Shown piece by piece: positions 1 through 8,710 of a DNA stretch of 64,000 nt (positions within the stretch are counted from its first letter, which is position 1; each line of letters starts with the position of its first letter). The notes under the pieces are model-generated. The model was not told the DNA's origin and made no database searches. It saw only the letters and a list, made by a program, of their open reading frames with translations. Both the position numbers and the translations under genes were made by a program. The stretch is taken from contig KE159529.1 in assembly GCA_000403215.2 (NCBI GenBank), forward strand, positions 69,826 to 133,825, given 5' to 3'. The DNA is from Lachnospiraceae bacterium A4. Lineage in GTDB: Bacteria; Bacillota; Clostridia; Lachnospirales; Lachnospiraceae.

Positions 1-277
1 CAGCAGAGAACCAGCGTTTTCGGATATCCTCTAATGACCATGAGGATGCCCTGAAAAAGTGAAGCATGGAATCATAGCAGCCCGGGGCAAGGGCAAGGTC
101 ACGAAGTATGGAAGTGACACCAAGCTTATCCGAACGGAGCATAAGCCCTGTGATGATGATCACAAACCAACGGAAAGCAGCTTTACGGGAAAAACAGGAT
201 TCAAAATGGCATAAAATCTTTTCAATAATATTTAACATAGTCGTATGGTCATCCGCCAGCAAGTATGATAAACTCAT
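1..277 (-). CDS. DDE transposase, N-terminal part (runs off the window)
   Basis: The reverse complement from 277 to the window edge is open and reads MSLSYLLADDHTTMLN, followed by a helix-rich stretch containing FRWFVIIITGLMLRSDKLG and APGCYDSMLHFFRASSWSLE. This resembles the N-terminal region of a DDE transposase common in Clostridia (recalled from family knowledge, not searched). The catalytic domain would lie beyond the edge. The start is the ATG at 277; a weak AAGAG lies upstream. It forms the left end of a cluster of mobile-element remnants. Confidence 0.55.
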   Translation of the reverse strand, partial: MSLSYLLADDHTTMLNIIEKILCHFESCFSRKAAFRWFVIIITGLMLRSDKLGVTSILRDLALAPGCYDSMLHFFRASSWSLEDIRKRWFSA

Positions 278-367
278 ATTTGAAATAACTCTTCTGGTGG
301 ATTTATCCTTTTTTATTTTGGCAACTTATAGGATACCATAAAACCATATGGAAGGGTTATTTTTTTA

Positions 368-613
368 TTGATAACTTACAACTCACAAGAATTAAAAGGA
401 TGGCTTCTAAAAAGTGCAAGTAAATATGTGTGCATAACTGAGGAATATAATAAAGAAATTACCCCAGAAATATTGGCTAGGTATTTAAATGCTTTAAAGC
501 TGTGGGAAGAGGAGGAAGATATGACAGAATTAGAAAGAATGTTGAAAGAAAGTGAAATAATGGAAAACGAATTTAGTTGTGCTCTTAGAGAATGTATAAT
601 GAATCTGTTATAA
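368..613 (+). CDS. Small acidic hypothetical protein (81 aa)
   Basis: This frame opens with TTG at 368, 10 bases after a GGAAGGG sequence, and encodes a lysine- and glutamate-rich, probably all-helical protein with no signal peptide or membrane segment. I recognise no family. It sits between two transposase remnants and is much more A+T-rich than the genes after 8.9 kb, so it may be cargo or a remnant. The non-ATG start and lack of homology knowledge make it uncertain. Confidence 0.35.
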   Translation: MITYNSQELKGWLLKSASKYVCITEEYNKEITPEILARYLNALKLWEEEEDMTELERMLKESEIMENEFSCALRECIMNLL

Positions 614-655
614 TTCCTGAATTTGTGAACCAAATGTCTAACACAGCTACCAGCT

Positions 656-1545
656 CCGCATAATGCGTATATCGGGACGGAAGGATATCTGCTTGCCTGC
701 GAGCTGCGGGAAGGGAAGTAGCACGGCCAGAAAGACATGCCCGCCTTTCTTACGAAATTGCTCCAGCTTGCGCGGCAGGTTACAAACCAGCCGCGCCTGT
801 TCTGTTTGGATTCCGGCATTGATTCTGTCGACAACATCGGGCTGTTTATGGAAGGATGTTTCTAGGGGATAGGGTGCGTTTCATCATCAAGCGCAACCGC
901 AGGAAAGAGTAGCAGCAGGAATGGCTGGACGAATTTCGGGATGTATATACGGACACCTGGACATCGCTCGAAGGGAAAAAGGAATACATCGGGTGGACGT
1001 TCCGGGATATTTCCTATTACATCCCGGATAGTTCATCCAAATCAGGACGAAAGCAGAAAACTGTGAGCATATGGATAATTTACGACATAACAGTGCGTGC
1101 CTGTGACCATGACGGGCGGTATTACATCATTCCCAAGATTGAATGCGACATGTACTTTGTCAATGTCGACTTCCGGGATGAGGAGATCATCGAGCTCTAC
1201 CACAGGCACGGTGAGATGGAGCAGTACCATAGCGAAATCAAAACGGATCTCGGTGCATAACAGCTTCCGTCCGGGAAATTCAAGACGAACGAGTTCGTGC
1301 TTGAACTCATCCAGCTCGCTTATAACATGCTGCGGATGTTGGGGCAGGCATCACTGCAGCTAGATGGTATCTCTATGAAAAGGTCTGTGAAACGCTGCAA
1401 GCTATGCATGGTATTGGAGCACATCATCATGACCCCGGCTGTTGTGACGAAGCATGCAAGAAAAACAGGCGTCTACCTTGGTCGGAGCAATCCATGGAGA
1501 AATGCGGTTGCCCAGCTGTGGGAAAAATTCCATAAGGCTGCCTAG
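656..1545 (+). pseudogene. IS1380-family transposase, broken
   Basis: Read across frames, the segment gives recognisable pieces of an IS1380-type DDE transposase: HNAYIGTEGYLLACELREGK, then a FCLDSGIDSVDNI block with an early catalytic Asp, then YYIIPKIECDMYFVNVDF, HRHGEMEQYHSEIKTDL with the late Glu, and LPSGKFKTNEFVLELIQLAY. It is interrupted by in-frame stops (for example TAG after ELREGK and TAA after SEIKTDLGA) and by at least one frameshift near 870, because the first half reads in frame 2 and the rest in frame 1. The N-terminal region before 656 is missing. It cannot make active transposase. About 450 bases of unassigned, A+T-rich DNA follow. Confidence 0.75.
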
Positions 1546-1944
1546 AAAATGGTTTTCTTTATGAGACACTGCGTTGTGTGTGGCATTTTCAAGATGCCCT
1601 TTTAAGATACGCTGCTTTTCTGAAGAATCAGAGTGAAATCTAATACTCAACAATTTCTGAAGATATGATGAGTTTCAACATATACTTATTACTTTGCAGG
1701 ATTGTTTCATATGTAGATGCGCAGGTAATGATAGAGCAAAAGGAAGTAGTGTCATAATATTTGGAAATTGTAGAAGCTGATTATGGTGTAGCCCAGCAAA
1801 CTAAAGTTCCTTTCTCCCGCACAAAAACGTCAAATTAAAATCTCAGATTTCAAATACTGTCTATAAAAGTGTGCTGCAGGAGGCGGCACATTTTCCTCTT
1901 GACCATCCCATGTCATTCCGATATAGTTTTTATGGAACAAAAAA

Positions 1945-1983
1945 AGAGAAAGAACAGCCCCTCCAACAGTTCGTTCTTTCTCT
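1945..1983 (-). terminator. Hairpin, terminator-like on the minus strand
   Basis: An 11-base perfect inverted repeat (AGAGAAAGAAC / GTTCTTTCTCT) has a 17-base loop. On the minus strand it is followed by a run of seven T (complement of AAAAAAA at about 1938-1944). No minus-strand gene ends here, so it may protect the neighbouring transposon gene from incoming transcription. The rest of 1546-2055 shows no gene. Confidence 0.4.
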
Positions 1984-2055
1984 CACATACCAGTGTGCCT
2001 GCCGTATACGGGATCATGTCCCACTTGTGAGGCTCCGGCACCACCGACATATACT

Positions 2056-2649
2056 ATGATAAGAGAAAACTCCCTGTTTTGCAAGCTAATCCGCATAAAA
2101 AGTTCATCAATAGCCCTCTTTGATTCCTTTATGAAGAGGTTCCACCCGGAATTACAGACCTGTCCCTGCTGTGGGGCCAGGGGTTCCTGCCGCATCCATG
2201 CTTATTACGGCCGTTCCCTGGTCGACTTTATAAGTGGTGTCCCTGTCCGCCACAGCCTCTGCATCATGCGCCTCATCTGTACCTGCGGCCATACCCATGC
2301 CATCCTCCCGGACTTCATCATCCCCTACTCTGGCTACGGCCTGTTCTTCATCCTCCGTGTCCTGGCGGAGTATTTCCTGCGCCTCTCCACAGTGGAGAAG
2401 CTCTGCGGGCGCTTCTCTATCACCCTTTCCCAGCTGCGCCGCTGGCTGGATCTTTTCCGGACGCAGAAGGAGGAGTGGCTCGGTGCCCTTTCCTCCATGG
2501 AGGCTTCCAGCCTTTCCTTCCTGAAAGCCCTGCTCACGCAGGCAGCCTATTCGGTTTTCGCCTCCGCCTTTGTCCGCCGTTTTACAAAGTCCTTCCTCCA
2601 GTCCCATAAAAATCCGGCGCCTTACTGCCAGCAGGTGTTCGGCCCATGA
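2056..2649 (+). CDS. DUF6431-type transposon-associated zinc protein
   Basis: The protein (about 197 aa from the ATG at 2056) matches my memory of the DUF6431 family, which accompanies DDE integrases in Clostridia insertion elements. Visible marks are a CPCCGARGSCRIHAYYGR zinc-ribbon-like block, a second pair CTCGHTHAILPDFIIPYS, and a FLRLSTVEKLCGRFSITLSQLRRWLDLF helix-turn-helix-like stretch. A longer reading from 1993 is possible, but family alignments as I recall them begin near MIRENSLF. The downstream partner begins at 2740 but is cut off after 19 codons, so the element is probably inactive. Its role in transposition is not established. Confidence 0.6.
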   Translation: MIRENSLFCKLIRIKSSSIALFDSFMKRFHPELQTCPCCGARGSCRIHAYYGRSLVDFISGVPVRHSLCIMRLICTCGHTHAILPDFIIPYSGYGLFFILRVLAEYFLRLSTVEKLCGRFSITLSQLRRWLDLFRTQKEEWLGALSSMEASSLSFLKALLTQAAYSVFASAFVRRFTKSFLQSHKNPAPYCQQVFGP

Positions 2650-2739
2650 ACTGTTTTCCTCCAACCACACGCCATGGGCATGGCTTTCCTCCCGTTTCTG
2701 CCCCATAATGGGGGAAAACCACTTAAGGAGGACATTTCT

Positions 2740-2799
2740 ATGGACAACAATCCAAAAAAACTTTCAGACTGCACTAGTCAACAAAACTTGGACACTTAA
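2740..2799 (+). pseudogene. First codons of a truncated DDE integrase
   Basis: A strong AGGAGG (2725-2730) precedes ATG 2740, and the frame reads MDNNPKKLSD before running into unrelated sequence and a TAA. DUF6431 genes are normally followed by a full integrase starting in this way (recalled). The break lies next to TAGTCAACAAAACTTGGACA, which looks like the end of another insertion sequence, and the IS200-type element begins just after. Only the leader of the gene remains. Confidence 0.4.
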
Positions 2800-2859
2800 A
2801 TGAAAAAGCTAATCCCCCAGCTATGCTGGGGCGAATAGAGTAAGCGGAAGCGTAGAGGA

Positions 2860-2926
2860 TGACAGAATAAAGCCTCCTATCGTATAATGAGAATGGTGTC
2901 GCAAGCCAAACTCAGAGATAGGAGGC
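2860..2926 (+). promoter_or_regulatory. tnpA promoter and RBS-hiding stem
   Basis: A perfect 10-base inverted repeat (GCCTCCTATC 2872-2881, GATAGGAGGC 2917-2926) places the AGGAGG ribosome site of tnpA inside a stem. A TATAAT box (2883-2888) lies 17 bases after TGACAG (2860-2865). In IS200 elements a leader stem that hides the RBS is a known brake on transposase translation, and this arrangement fits. Confidence 0.65.
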
Positions 2927-2932
2927 GTCCCA

Positions 2933-3364
2933 ATGGACAAGAAAAGTTTATCACATACTGCGTGGAAATGCCAGTATCATATTGTATTTATTCCAAAGTA
3001 TAGGAAGAAAAAGTTGTATGGTCAGGTACGAGCCGATGTACGAGACATTATAAAGACTCTGTGTAATTACAAAGGTGTGGAGATTATAGAAGGAGCAGTA
3101 TACATAGATCATGTGCATTTATGCGTCAGCATTCCACCGAAAATGAGTGTGTCGGAGTTCATGGGGTACCTGAAAGGGAAAAGTGCCCTGATGATATTTG
3201 ACAAGCATCCAGAATTGCAGAACAAGTGGAACAAGGCCTTTTGGGCCAGAGGATACTATGTTACTACAATAGGGAACGTAACGGAAGAGACGATCAAGAA
3301 ATACATTCAGGAGCAATATAAAGAATCGAAGGAAGAAGATGGAGCCGCTTTTGAGCGGCAGTAG
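2933..3364 (+). CDS. tnpA: IS200/IS605 family transposase TnpA
   Basis: This 143-aa HUH-type Y1 transposase cuts and rejoins single-stranded DNA at the element's hairpin ends. The opening AWKCQYHIVFIPKYRKKKL is typical of the family. The metal-binding HUH motif is DHVHL near residue 62, and the catalytic tyrosine is in EETIKKYIQEQ near residue 122. The length is normal for IS200, and the frame is intact, so the gene may be active. Translation is probably limited by the leader stem described separately. Confidence 0.92.
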   Translation: MDKKSLSHTAWKCQYHIVFIPKYRKKKLYGQVRADVRDIIKTLCNYKGVEIIEGAVYIDHVHLCVSIPPKMSVSEFMGYLKGKSALMIFDKHPELQNKWNKAFWARGYYVTTIGNVTEETIKKYIQEQYKESKEEDGAAFERQ

Positions 3365-3479
3365 GTAACAGATGCTTGCGATACCCGCCCTTCGGGCGTG
3401 CAGGTAATAGCCCTTATAGGGCCAATTCCAAACCCCCAGTTGAACTGGGGGTTGGTGACTTGCATGAAAAGGAGAATTT

Positions 3480-3662
3480 ATGAGCAGCGAGAAGATCACA
3501 GAGGACACTACCATCACGGCACCGGCTAAGGACGCTCCCGCACTGGTGAAGAAGATTGGACAGACTACCTACATTGTGCGGGTTCATTTCAGCAAGACCA
3601 GCAGGGAAACCATGAGCGACAAAATCAAACGTATGCTGAAAAATGAGATACAGCAGATGTGA
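3480..3662 (+). CDS. Transposon-encoded TnpW family protein
   Basis: This 60-aa protein has a disordered, Thr/Ala-rich start followed by LVKKIGQTTYIVRVHFSKTS and an amphipathic tail with KIKRMLKNEI. I recognise this as the TnpW family, small proteins carried by conjugative or mobilisable transposons of Clostridia; their function is unknown. AAAAGGAG lies just ahead of the ATG. It begins only a few bases after the IS200 right end, so the IS probably inserted next to it. It suggests that a larger mobile element once occupied this site. Confidence 0.7.
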   Translation: MSSEKITEDTTITAPAKDAPALVKKIGQTTYIVRVHFSKTSRETMSDKIKRMLKNEIQQM

Positions 3663-3740
3663 AAAAGCGATAACGGAAACAGGCCGGGATTCAGAAATGC
3701 GCTGGCTCCCGGCTTGTAAAATCAGGAGGTTTATGGTAGT

Positions 3741-4607
3741 ATGGAGATACGAAAACAGAAGGGAAAGCAGGTGGGAAGATTGACAGTGACGGAACAGATA
3801 GACCAGAAACATCAGGAAGATTTACAGAGGCTAAGAGGTTTTCGCCTGCTTGATGATGATTTCCTCACAAAGTGTTTTGAGGGAGATACGGCAAGCATAG
3901 AACTGGTATTGCAGATTGTACTGGAAAAGCCGGATCTAAAAGTGCTGGACGTTCGCACCCAGGTATTTGTGGAGAATTTGTTGAATCGTTCAGTAAGGTT
4001 TGATATTCTTGCTACTGACAGTACCGGTGCTAAAATAAATGTTGAAATCCAACGAGCCGATAAAGGAGCCGGGAGAAAAAGAGCAAGGTATAATTCCAGC
4101 ATGATGGACGCAACTCTTTTGAAGAAAGGTGATGATTTTGACAATCTTCCAGAAACATGGGTAGTGTTTATCACGGAAAATGACGTGATAGGAAAAGGGC
4201 TGCCGCTCTATCCGGTTGAGCGCTGCTTTTTAGGAACCGGAGAAAGATTTGAGGACGGTTCACATATACTGTATGTAAACGGCGCTTATCGTGGAGATAC
4301 ACCAATCGGAAAACTCATGCATGATTTTTCATGTACGAATGCGGCAGATATGTATTATACGACACTGGCAGACAGAGTTCGTTTTTTTAAGGAAAGTAAG
4401 GAGGGTATTTTAATCATGTGCAAAGTCATGGAGGATATGAGAAAAGAATCTTTACAAGAGGGTGTAAAAGAGGGCATAAAAGAAGGGGCAATAAATACTG
4501 CTAAAAGAATGTTGGCAGATGGAATGTTGACACTTGAAAAAATTGCGGAATATGCAGGACTCCCTCTTGACGAAGTAAAAAAATTGAAAGCAGAGCGGAC
4601 AGCATAA
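3741..4607 (+). CDS. Rpn-type PD-(D/E)XK nuclease / putative transposase
   Basis: The 288-aa protein belongs to the Rpn/PDDEXK_2 group (COG5464), recombination-promoting nucleases often misnamed transposases. The core is LDDDFLTKCFEGD (family start), then a nuclease core with VRFDILATDSTGAKINVEIQ, giving the Asp...Glu-x-Gln pattern of the active site, and RARYNSSMMD. The C-terminus has the typical QEGVKEGIKEGAINTAKRML repeat-like helix ending in an LTLEKIAEYAGLPLDEVKKL motif. It ends at a good terminator. It is a single gene between mobile remnants. Confidence 0.85.
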   Translation: MEIRKQKGKQVGRLTVTEQIDQKHQEDLQRLRGFRLLDDDFLTKCFEGDTASIELVLQIVLEKPDLKVLDVRTQVFVENLLNRSVRFDILATDSTGAKINVEIQRADKGAGRKRARYNSSMMDATLLKKGDDFDNLPETWVVFITENDVIGKGLPLYPVERCFLGTGERFEDGSHILYVNGAYRGDTPIGKLMHDFSCTNAADMYYTTLADRVRFFKESKEGILIMCKVMEDMRKESLQEGVKEGIKEGAINTAKRMLADGMLTLEKIAEYAGLPLDEVKKLKAERTA

Positions 4608-4618
4608 AACAAAACCGT

Positions 4619-4658
4619 AGGCCGGGAATCTAAAAACAGGTTCCGGCCTTATTTTTTT
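4619..4658 (+). terminator. Rho-independent terminator after the Rpn-type nuclease gene
   Basis: GGCCGGGAA pairs with TTCCGGCC (one bulged G) around a 12-base loop, followed by TTATTTTTTT. Confidence 0.8.
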
Positions 4659-4707
4659 GCCCTGAAATGTAAATTTTCTGTGAACTTGATTAAAAAGTCC
4701 TTTACAA

Positions 4708-5013
4708 AACGTCACTGGTGTTGTGCGGGCAGAACTTCTTCATGGAGCAGTATCAGCAAAGGATTTCGCAAACATTACAACAATGCTTGAGGCATTTGAT
4801 GAATTCAATTTGGCGATTTCTGACTGGCAGATTTTAGGCGACAATTTATATAATCTTCGAAAGAAAGGAATTTCCATACCTTTTTCAGATGCTATTATAG
4901 CAACAACTGCCATTAAGTATGGCATTCCAGTCTGGACAGGTGACAAACACTTCCTGCTGATACAAAGTGCGCTCACAGGATTAAATATTTATCAGACTCC
5001 TGACAGGTTATAA
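4708..5013 (+). pseudogene. VapC-like PIN toxin, N-terminus missing
   Basis: The reading NVTGVVRAELLHGAVSAKD through ISIPFSDAIIATTAIKYGIPVWTGDKHF is the middle and C-terminal part of a PIN-domain ribonuclease, with the conserved Glu of AELLHG, the Asp of SDAIIA and the Asp of TGDKHF. The first 40 or so residues with the leading catalytic Asp are gone. The frame is closed by TGA at 4687 and the only start is a GTG at 4723 without a ribosome site. No antitoxin gene is next to it. It is almost certainly inactive. Confidence 0.7.
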
Positions 5014-5058
5014 ATAAATCTATCATGCAATGTTTTCAGGATTTGGAGGAAATATGAG

Positions 5059-5520
5059 ATGGGAAGGCTAAAAGAACTGAGAAAATATGTGGATGGTGAA
5101 CTTAACAGGATGGACGATGCGGACGAGAGGAATTCGGCAATCGCACACCTTTACGGAGTTTCCTTTGCTGCCACGATGATAGCCAGAAAAAGGGGACTTG
5201 ATACTGAAATCACTTCTATGGCGGCGATGCTGCATGATCTTCATGCCTATAAGACTGGTTCTTATGACGAACATGGGCATAAAGGTGCAAAGCTTGCGAG
5301 GGAGATACTGGATGAACTGAAACTGACAGATGAAGCGGAGACGAAACTGATCTGTTCAGCCATATATCACCATAGTGACAAACTGATCACGGATACTTCA
5401 ATGGATGAGGTCCTGAAGGATGCGGATGTCATTCATCATTGCATGTATGACCTGTCAAAGACGGTAAAGGAAAAAGAACAGGCTCGGTTTGAGAAACTGC
5501 GCACTGAATTTGGCATATAA
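5059..5520 (+). CDS. HD-domain phosphohydrolase
   Basis: The 153-aa protein carries an HD metal-dependent hydrolase fold: HLYGVSFAATMIA (first His), MAAMLHDLHAY (the HD pair), AIYHHSD and KDADVIHH (the last Asp). Such single-domain proteins usually act on nucleotides or other phosphate esters; the substrate here cannot be told. GGAGG lies ahead of the ATG at 5059. The gene is intact between a broken toxin and a broken IS256 gene, so it may be accessory. Confidence 0.8.
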   Translation: MGRLKELRKYVDGELNRMDDADERNSAIAHLYGVSFAATMIARKRGLDTEITSMAAMLHDLHAYKTGSYDEHGHKGAKLAREILDELKLTDEAETKLICSAIYHHSDKLITDTSMDEVLKDADVIHHCMYDLSKTVKEKEQARFEKLRTEFGI

Positions 5521-5579
5521 ACTTTATGGCACGCATCGCCAGACGGGGAATAAACATGAGCCGAGGAGATCATGCAGCT

Positions 5580-5978
5580 GTTCGTGGTATACATGATGCG
5601 CCGGATGTCATCGGAAAACTGGAAGAAGGAACTGACATCCTCCCAGTTATTCTCCCAGCTGCTGATCGCATAGGGATACTTCTTCCCCCATTTTTCCCTG
5701 ACCTTCTCCAGCTCTGACAGGGCAGCCGTCTCACTGGGTGCATTGTATACAGACTTGAAATTGGAAGAAAACTGTTTCAAGTCATTGTAATTTACATATT
5801 TGAAGGAATTGCGCAGCATATGAATGACGCATCTCTGGATCTGTGCATCCAGTTCTGCTTCCATAAGCTCCTGGAGTATGTCTTTGAAACTGTCCCTGAG
5901 CAGGGTGTAGACATCGGCTGCACTGTGTAAGTTGTTATCTGCAATAATCTGTCGAATCTGTTCCTTTGCTGCTGGCAT
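5580..5978 (-). pseudogene. IS256-family transposase with internal deletion
   Basis: The N-terminal 45 residues (MPAAKEQIRQIIADNN to LMEAELDA) are typical of IS256 transposases. They are joined in frame to the C-terminal region starting IQRCVIHMLRNSFKYVNYND and going to the DDIRRIMYTTN motif. Roughly 200 residues with the first catalytic Asp residues are missing, and the extreme C-terminus after TTN is replaced. AAGGAGTATTTTT precedes the ATG. The outer end of the element, GGTAGTGTAAAAAAGTTTGT on the minus strand, is visible near 6052-6071. It cannot transpose on its own. Confidence 0.8.
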
Positions 5979-6175
5979 AAAAATACTCCTTTTCGATAAG
6001 AATTGTCATATACTAATTCTTACCCAAAAAGAGGTATTTTTTCCCATAGACACAAACTTTTTTACACTACCAAATTCAAGAGAAGAAATATCCTGCGTAA
6101 TCTGCATCACTTATTTTCCTACAATTCCTTATGATGTCGATATTTTGATTGCCAAGATTAAAGGCAAATAGCTGG

Positions 6176-6976
6176 TTATTGGAGCTGGGTTGGTAAGCTG
6201 CTTTTTTTCATCAGAAGCCTTTTGCGCATACACCAATAAACCAGTGCACCCGCGGGGAAAGCCACAACAAAATTCCGAATGCCTCCACTGTAAACCTTCA
6301 GGGCGGACATCACAAACAAATATATGCCTCCGCCCAGATGAAAGTTGTTCGGCGCGACTTTTATCTGTAAGCAGACAAAGACAAACGACGCTGCAAGCCA
6401 TGCCCCATACAATCGGGGGCGCTTTCGGAAAATGTCAATCACCGTCACAAGAATAAAAATATAAGACAGCACACAAAAAAACAGCACACTCCATTGAAGT
6501 ACAGAATTAGTTCTAAAAGTCGTAAAACCGCCGCTGATTAGTACGGGCGTGGTTCCAGCGGTGAGATGAAAGCCGTAGATTCCTTTGCCTTTATCATCAG
6601 AGCGGTAGTTGAGGTTCATCGTGTAGGAAGCATCAGCGGTATAGATATAGTACTGCGCCTGACAGGTGTATATTTTCCCAGAGCTGCCTGGATTTAAATT
6701 GCTATTGTAATGAATAGAAGTCAGTTTTAGCGTGTGTTCATCGCATTTGCGCCAAATCTCGCGAATCGTTTCATAAGAGTTGTCAAATTCCTCGCGGGTG
6801 ACAACATCAGGATACATGGATTCAAAAATTTGGTCGGCGTCGTCCTCGTTTAAAGCCGTAATGAGCTGCTCTGCTTCCTGCTCCATGTGCTCATTTTTCG
6901 GTAAGCTGGCACAGCCTGACAGGCAACAGCATGACAGAATAAAGAGAAACAGTGTAACAGCACTTGATTTTTTCAT
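6176..6976 (-). CDS. Lipoprotein with C-terminal membrane segments
   Basis: I chose the ATG at 6976 because GAGAGGG lies 8 bases upstream and the product then starts with a lipoprotein signal (MKKSSAVTLFLFILSC ending LSGC). Residues from about 30 to 140 look like a small NTF2-like or DUF4878-type domain (EQEAEQLITALNEDDADQIF), which often binds ligands at the cell surface. This is followed by three or four hydrophobic segments to the C-terminus. A lipid-anchored N-terminus combined with several membrane helices is unusual. The function is unknown. Confidence 0.65.
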   Translation of the reverse strand: MKKSSAVTLFLFILSCCCLSGCASLPKNEHMEQEAEQLITALNEDDADQIFESMYPDVVTREEFDNSYETIREIWRKCDEHTLKLTSIHYNSNLNPGSSGKIYTCQAQYYIYTADASYTMNLNYRSDDKGKGIYGFHLTAGTTPVLISGGFTTFRTNSVLQWSVLFFCVLSYIFILVTVIDIFRKRPRLYGAWLAASFVFVCLQIKVAPNNFHLGGGIYLFVMSALKVYSGGIRNFVVAFPAGALVYWCMRKRLLMKKSSLPTQLQ

Positions 6977-7017
6977 TGGAATAACCCTCTCCCACGAATG
7001 TTTATCATGATACAACA

Positions 7018-7593
7018 TCAAAACACTTTCTGAAGCTGATTTTGCCAGTAGCTGCTGTCAAAGTAATTTCCGCCGCGCTGTAAATTGTCAAATAGACACT
7101 CAAGCATGTCGTAAGACAATGCTGACGTATCGACAGACAGCTGCCTTCCGTCTTTTCCCATGACGGCAATGCCGTTCGTCCCTACATAGGCGGTGGTGTT
7201 CTCGTCGAGCTTCTGGATTGTGCCTGTCATTTCCGCAAACTTTTTTAGCCACGACTCGCCTGTTTTCTCGCACAACTGCTTTAGTTTCTCTGCGTCCTCC
7301 CCTGTCATATAAGGATGCTTTCCGTCCCTGACATACCATGAAATACCCGTTTCCTCATCTGTATAGCGGGGGTCTGACAATGCCCATTCTGACAAAGGTC
7401 TGCCTGCATACCATGTCTGCAAAAGCGCCTCTTTCTGCGGCGCGGCAGTCTGCTCCTTCTTTGCAGGCGTAGTTTCAGCCAAGTCCGCTGATGCTGTGTC
7501 CGCCAAAACCTGTGCAAAAGAAGCTGTCTTGTTTTTTGCGTGCTGCGGATAAACCGCCGCCCTGTTATAATAATTGTTTACTGCAATGTTCAT
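7018..7593 (-). CDS. Hypothetical protein (191 aa)
   Basis: The start chosen is ATG 7593 (MNIAVNNYYNRAAVYPQ), about 12 bases after GGAGG; a longer frame begins at 7659 without a good ribosome site. The first 60 residues are low-complexity, Ala/Thr/Lys-rich and probably disordered. The rest includes a short WALSDPRYTDEETGISWYVRDG region and a helical C-terminus. There is no signal peptide or membrane segment. I do not recognise a family. It ends 42 bases before the start of the downstream lipoprotein gene and may be co-transcribed with it. Confidence 0.6.
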   Translation of the reverse strand: MNIAVNNYYNRAAVYPQHAKNKTASFAQVLADTASADLAETTPAKKEQTAAPQKEALLQTWYAGRPLSEWALSDPRYTDEETGISWYVRDGKHPYMTGEDAEKLKQLCEKTGESWLKKFAEMTGTIQKLDENTTAYVGTNGIAVMGKDGRQLSVDTSALSYDMLECLFDNLQRGGNYFDSSYWQNQLQKVF

Positions 7594-7838
7594 TTGATTA
7601 CGTATCCTCCATTTTCCTGTAAAATCGTTTGTTTTTCTTCCTGATTTGCGTTCTGCCAAGACCCAGCCGCCTTCCCATCATATATACATTGATGCAAGGT
7701 GTGCGGCACAGATAAAAAAATCATCTTCTTGATATCAGGCATAAAAACTTTGAAAGTCTGTCACAGTTGTATATTATATCGGCAAAATTATTTGATTTTT
7801 CAGATAGATGGAACAAAATGACCATTTTTTTTGAGTTG

Positions 7839-8381
7839 TTACCGGTCAACAGTAAACAGCACGTATCTTTTTTCTGCCGCTGCCTTTTTCCAGAACTCGA
7901 GACTTTCCTGTAGATACGTCCATGCGTATTCAAAATCCTCGTCATATGGCGCAAAGCCGTAGTCCTCCTCGTCGATTTTGTCATAGCACTGGCGGCATTC
8001 CTCCTTGGTTCGTTTGGGAAGCGCCTCGGCGAGCCCGGCAACCTGCTGGGGCGTTTTTAAGATGATATATGCATCATCCTCCTCGTCGGGAATGAGAACC
8101 TCCCCGGAGGGGTCACGCTCAAGCCCATATACAAATTCACCGCCCAAAATCACGTTGCACAGCGGCGGGAACTTGTTTTCAAAGTTCAGGCTGCCGTCTG
8201 TCAGCATTCGGTGCATCGCGTCCCACGCCTGATCTAATTCGCACACGTATTCAGGATAATCATTCCAGAAATTCTCCTCAAGCTCGTTGTGCATGTAGTA
8301 AGCGCGCTGGGGTCTTTCTACGTTGAGAAAGGTTTCGAGTTCTTGTTCATTCAGTGCAAATAAAACAGCTAAACATCCCAT
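7839..8381 (-). CDS. DUF1877 (YfbM-like) family protein
   Basis: From ATG 8381, which has CGGAGG seven bases upstream, the 180-aa product starts MGCLAVLFALNEQELE. It contains LDQAWDAMHRMLTDGSLNF and NVILGGEFVY, all typical of the YfbM/DUF1877 family of small cytosolic proteins of unknown function. The longer frame to 8654 is rejected because its N-terminus is unlike the family. The region upstream (8400-8500) has imperfect AATAGTTTTGATCAATAG-like repeats and presumably the promoter. Confidence 0.85.
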   Translation of the reverse strand: MGCLAVLFALNEQELETFLNVERPQRAYYMHNELEENFWNDYPEYVCELDQAWDAMHRMLTDGSLNFENKFPPLCNVILGGEFVYGLERDPSGEVLIPDEEDDAYIILKTPQQVAGLAEALPKRTKEECRQCYDKIDEEDYGFAPYDEDFEYAWTYLQESLEFWKKAAAEKRYVLFTVDR

Positions 8382-8710
8382 AAGATTTACCTCCGATTGA
8401 TTGGATAAATTGGCTTGATAAATAGTTTTAACAAACTTAATAAGCAGGACTGATAAGCAGGTTCGATCAATAGTTTTGATCAATAGGCTTGCAGACAGTA
8501 TAGCATAAATTGATGCTGAATCAAATACTTCCACATAAAATTTAACCGCGTGCACGAAAGAAAATAAAAAATACAAAAAAGACAGATCTTGTGCATAGAA
8601 AAAACAGCTTGAAATCCCCCGGAATATATGATATAGTGATGAAAATGTAACCAAAGTTTACGCGTTACATACACTATACCAACAAACTCTTTGCACTGCA
8701 TCATACTACA

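Larger units (their letters stand above)
2800..3470 (+). mobile_element. IS200/IS605-type insertion sequence (approximate ends)
   Basis: The element carries a single Y1 transposase gene and subterminal hairpins at both ends instead of terminal inverted repeats. The left hairpin is CCCCAGC-TAT-GCTGGGG at about 2815-2831. The right end has AACCCCCAG-TTGAA-CTGGGGGTT, preceded by two short GC-rich hairpins (CGCCCTTCGGGCG and GCCCTTATAGGGC). Exact cleavage sites cannot be fixed without an empty-site comparison. There is no tnpB, so it is of the IS200 type. Confidence 0.8.

Noticed and set aside
2152-2706. Minus-strand frame (184 aa) over the DUF6431 gene
   Set aside because: Gly/Glu/Ala-rich shadow without a start signal; the plus-strand protein has a clear zinc-ligand pattern.
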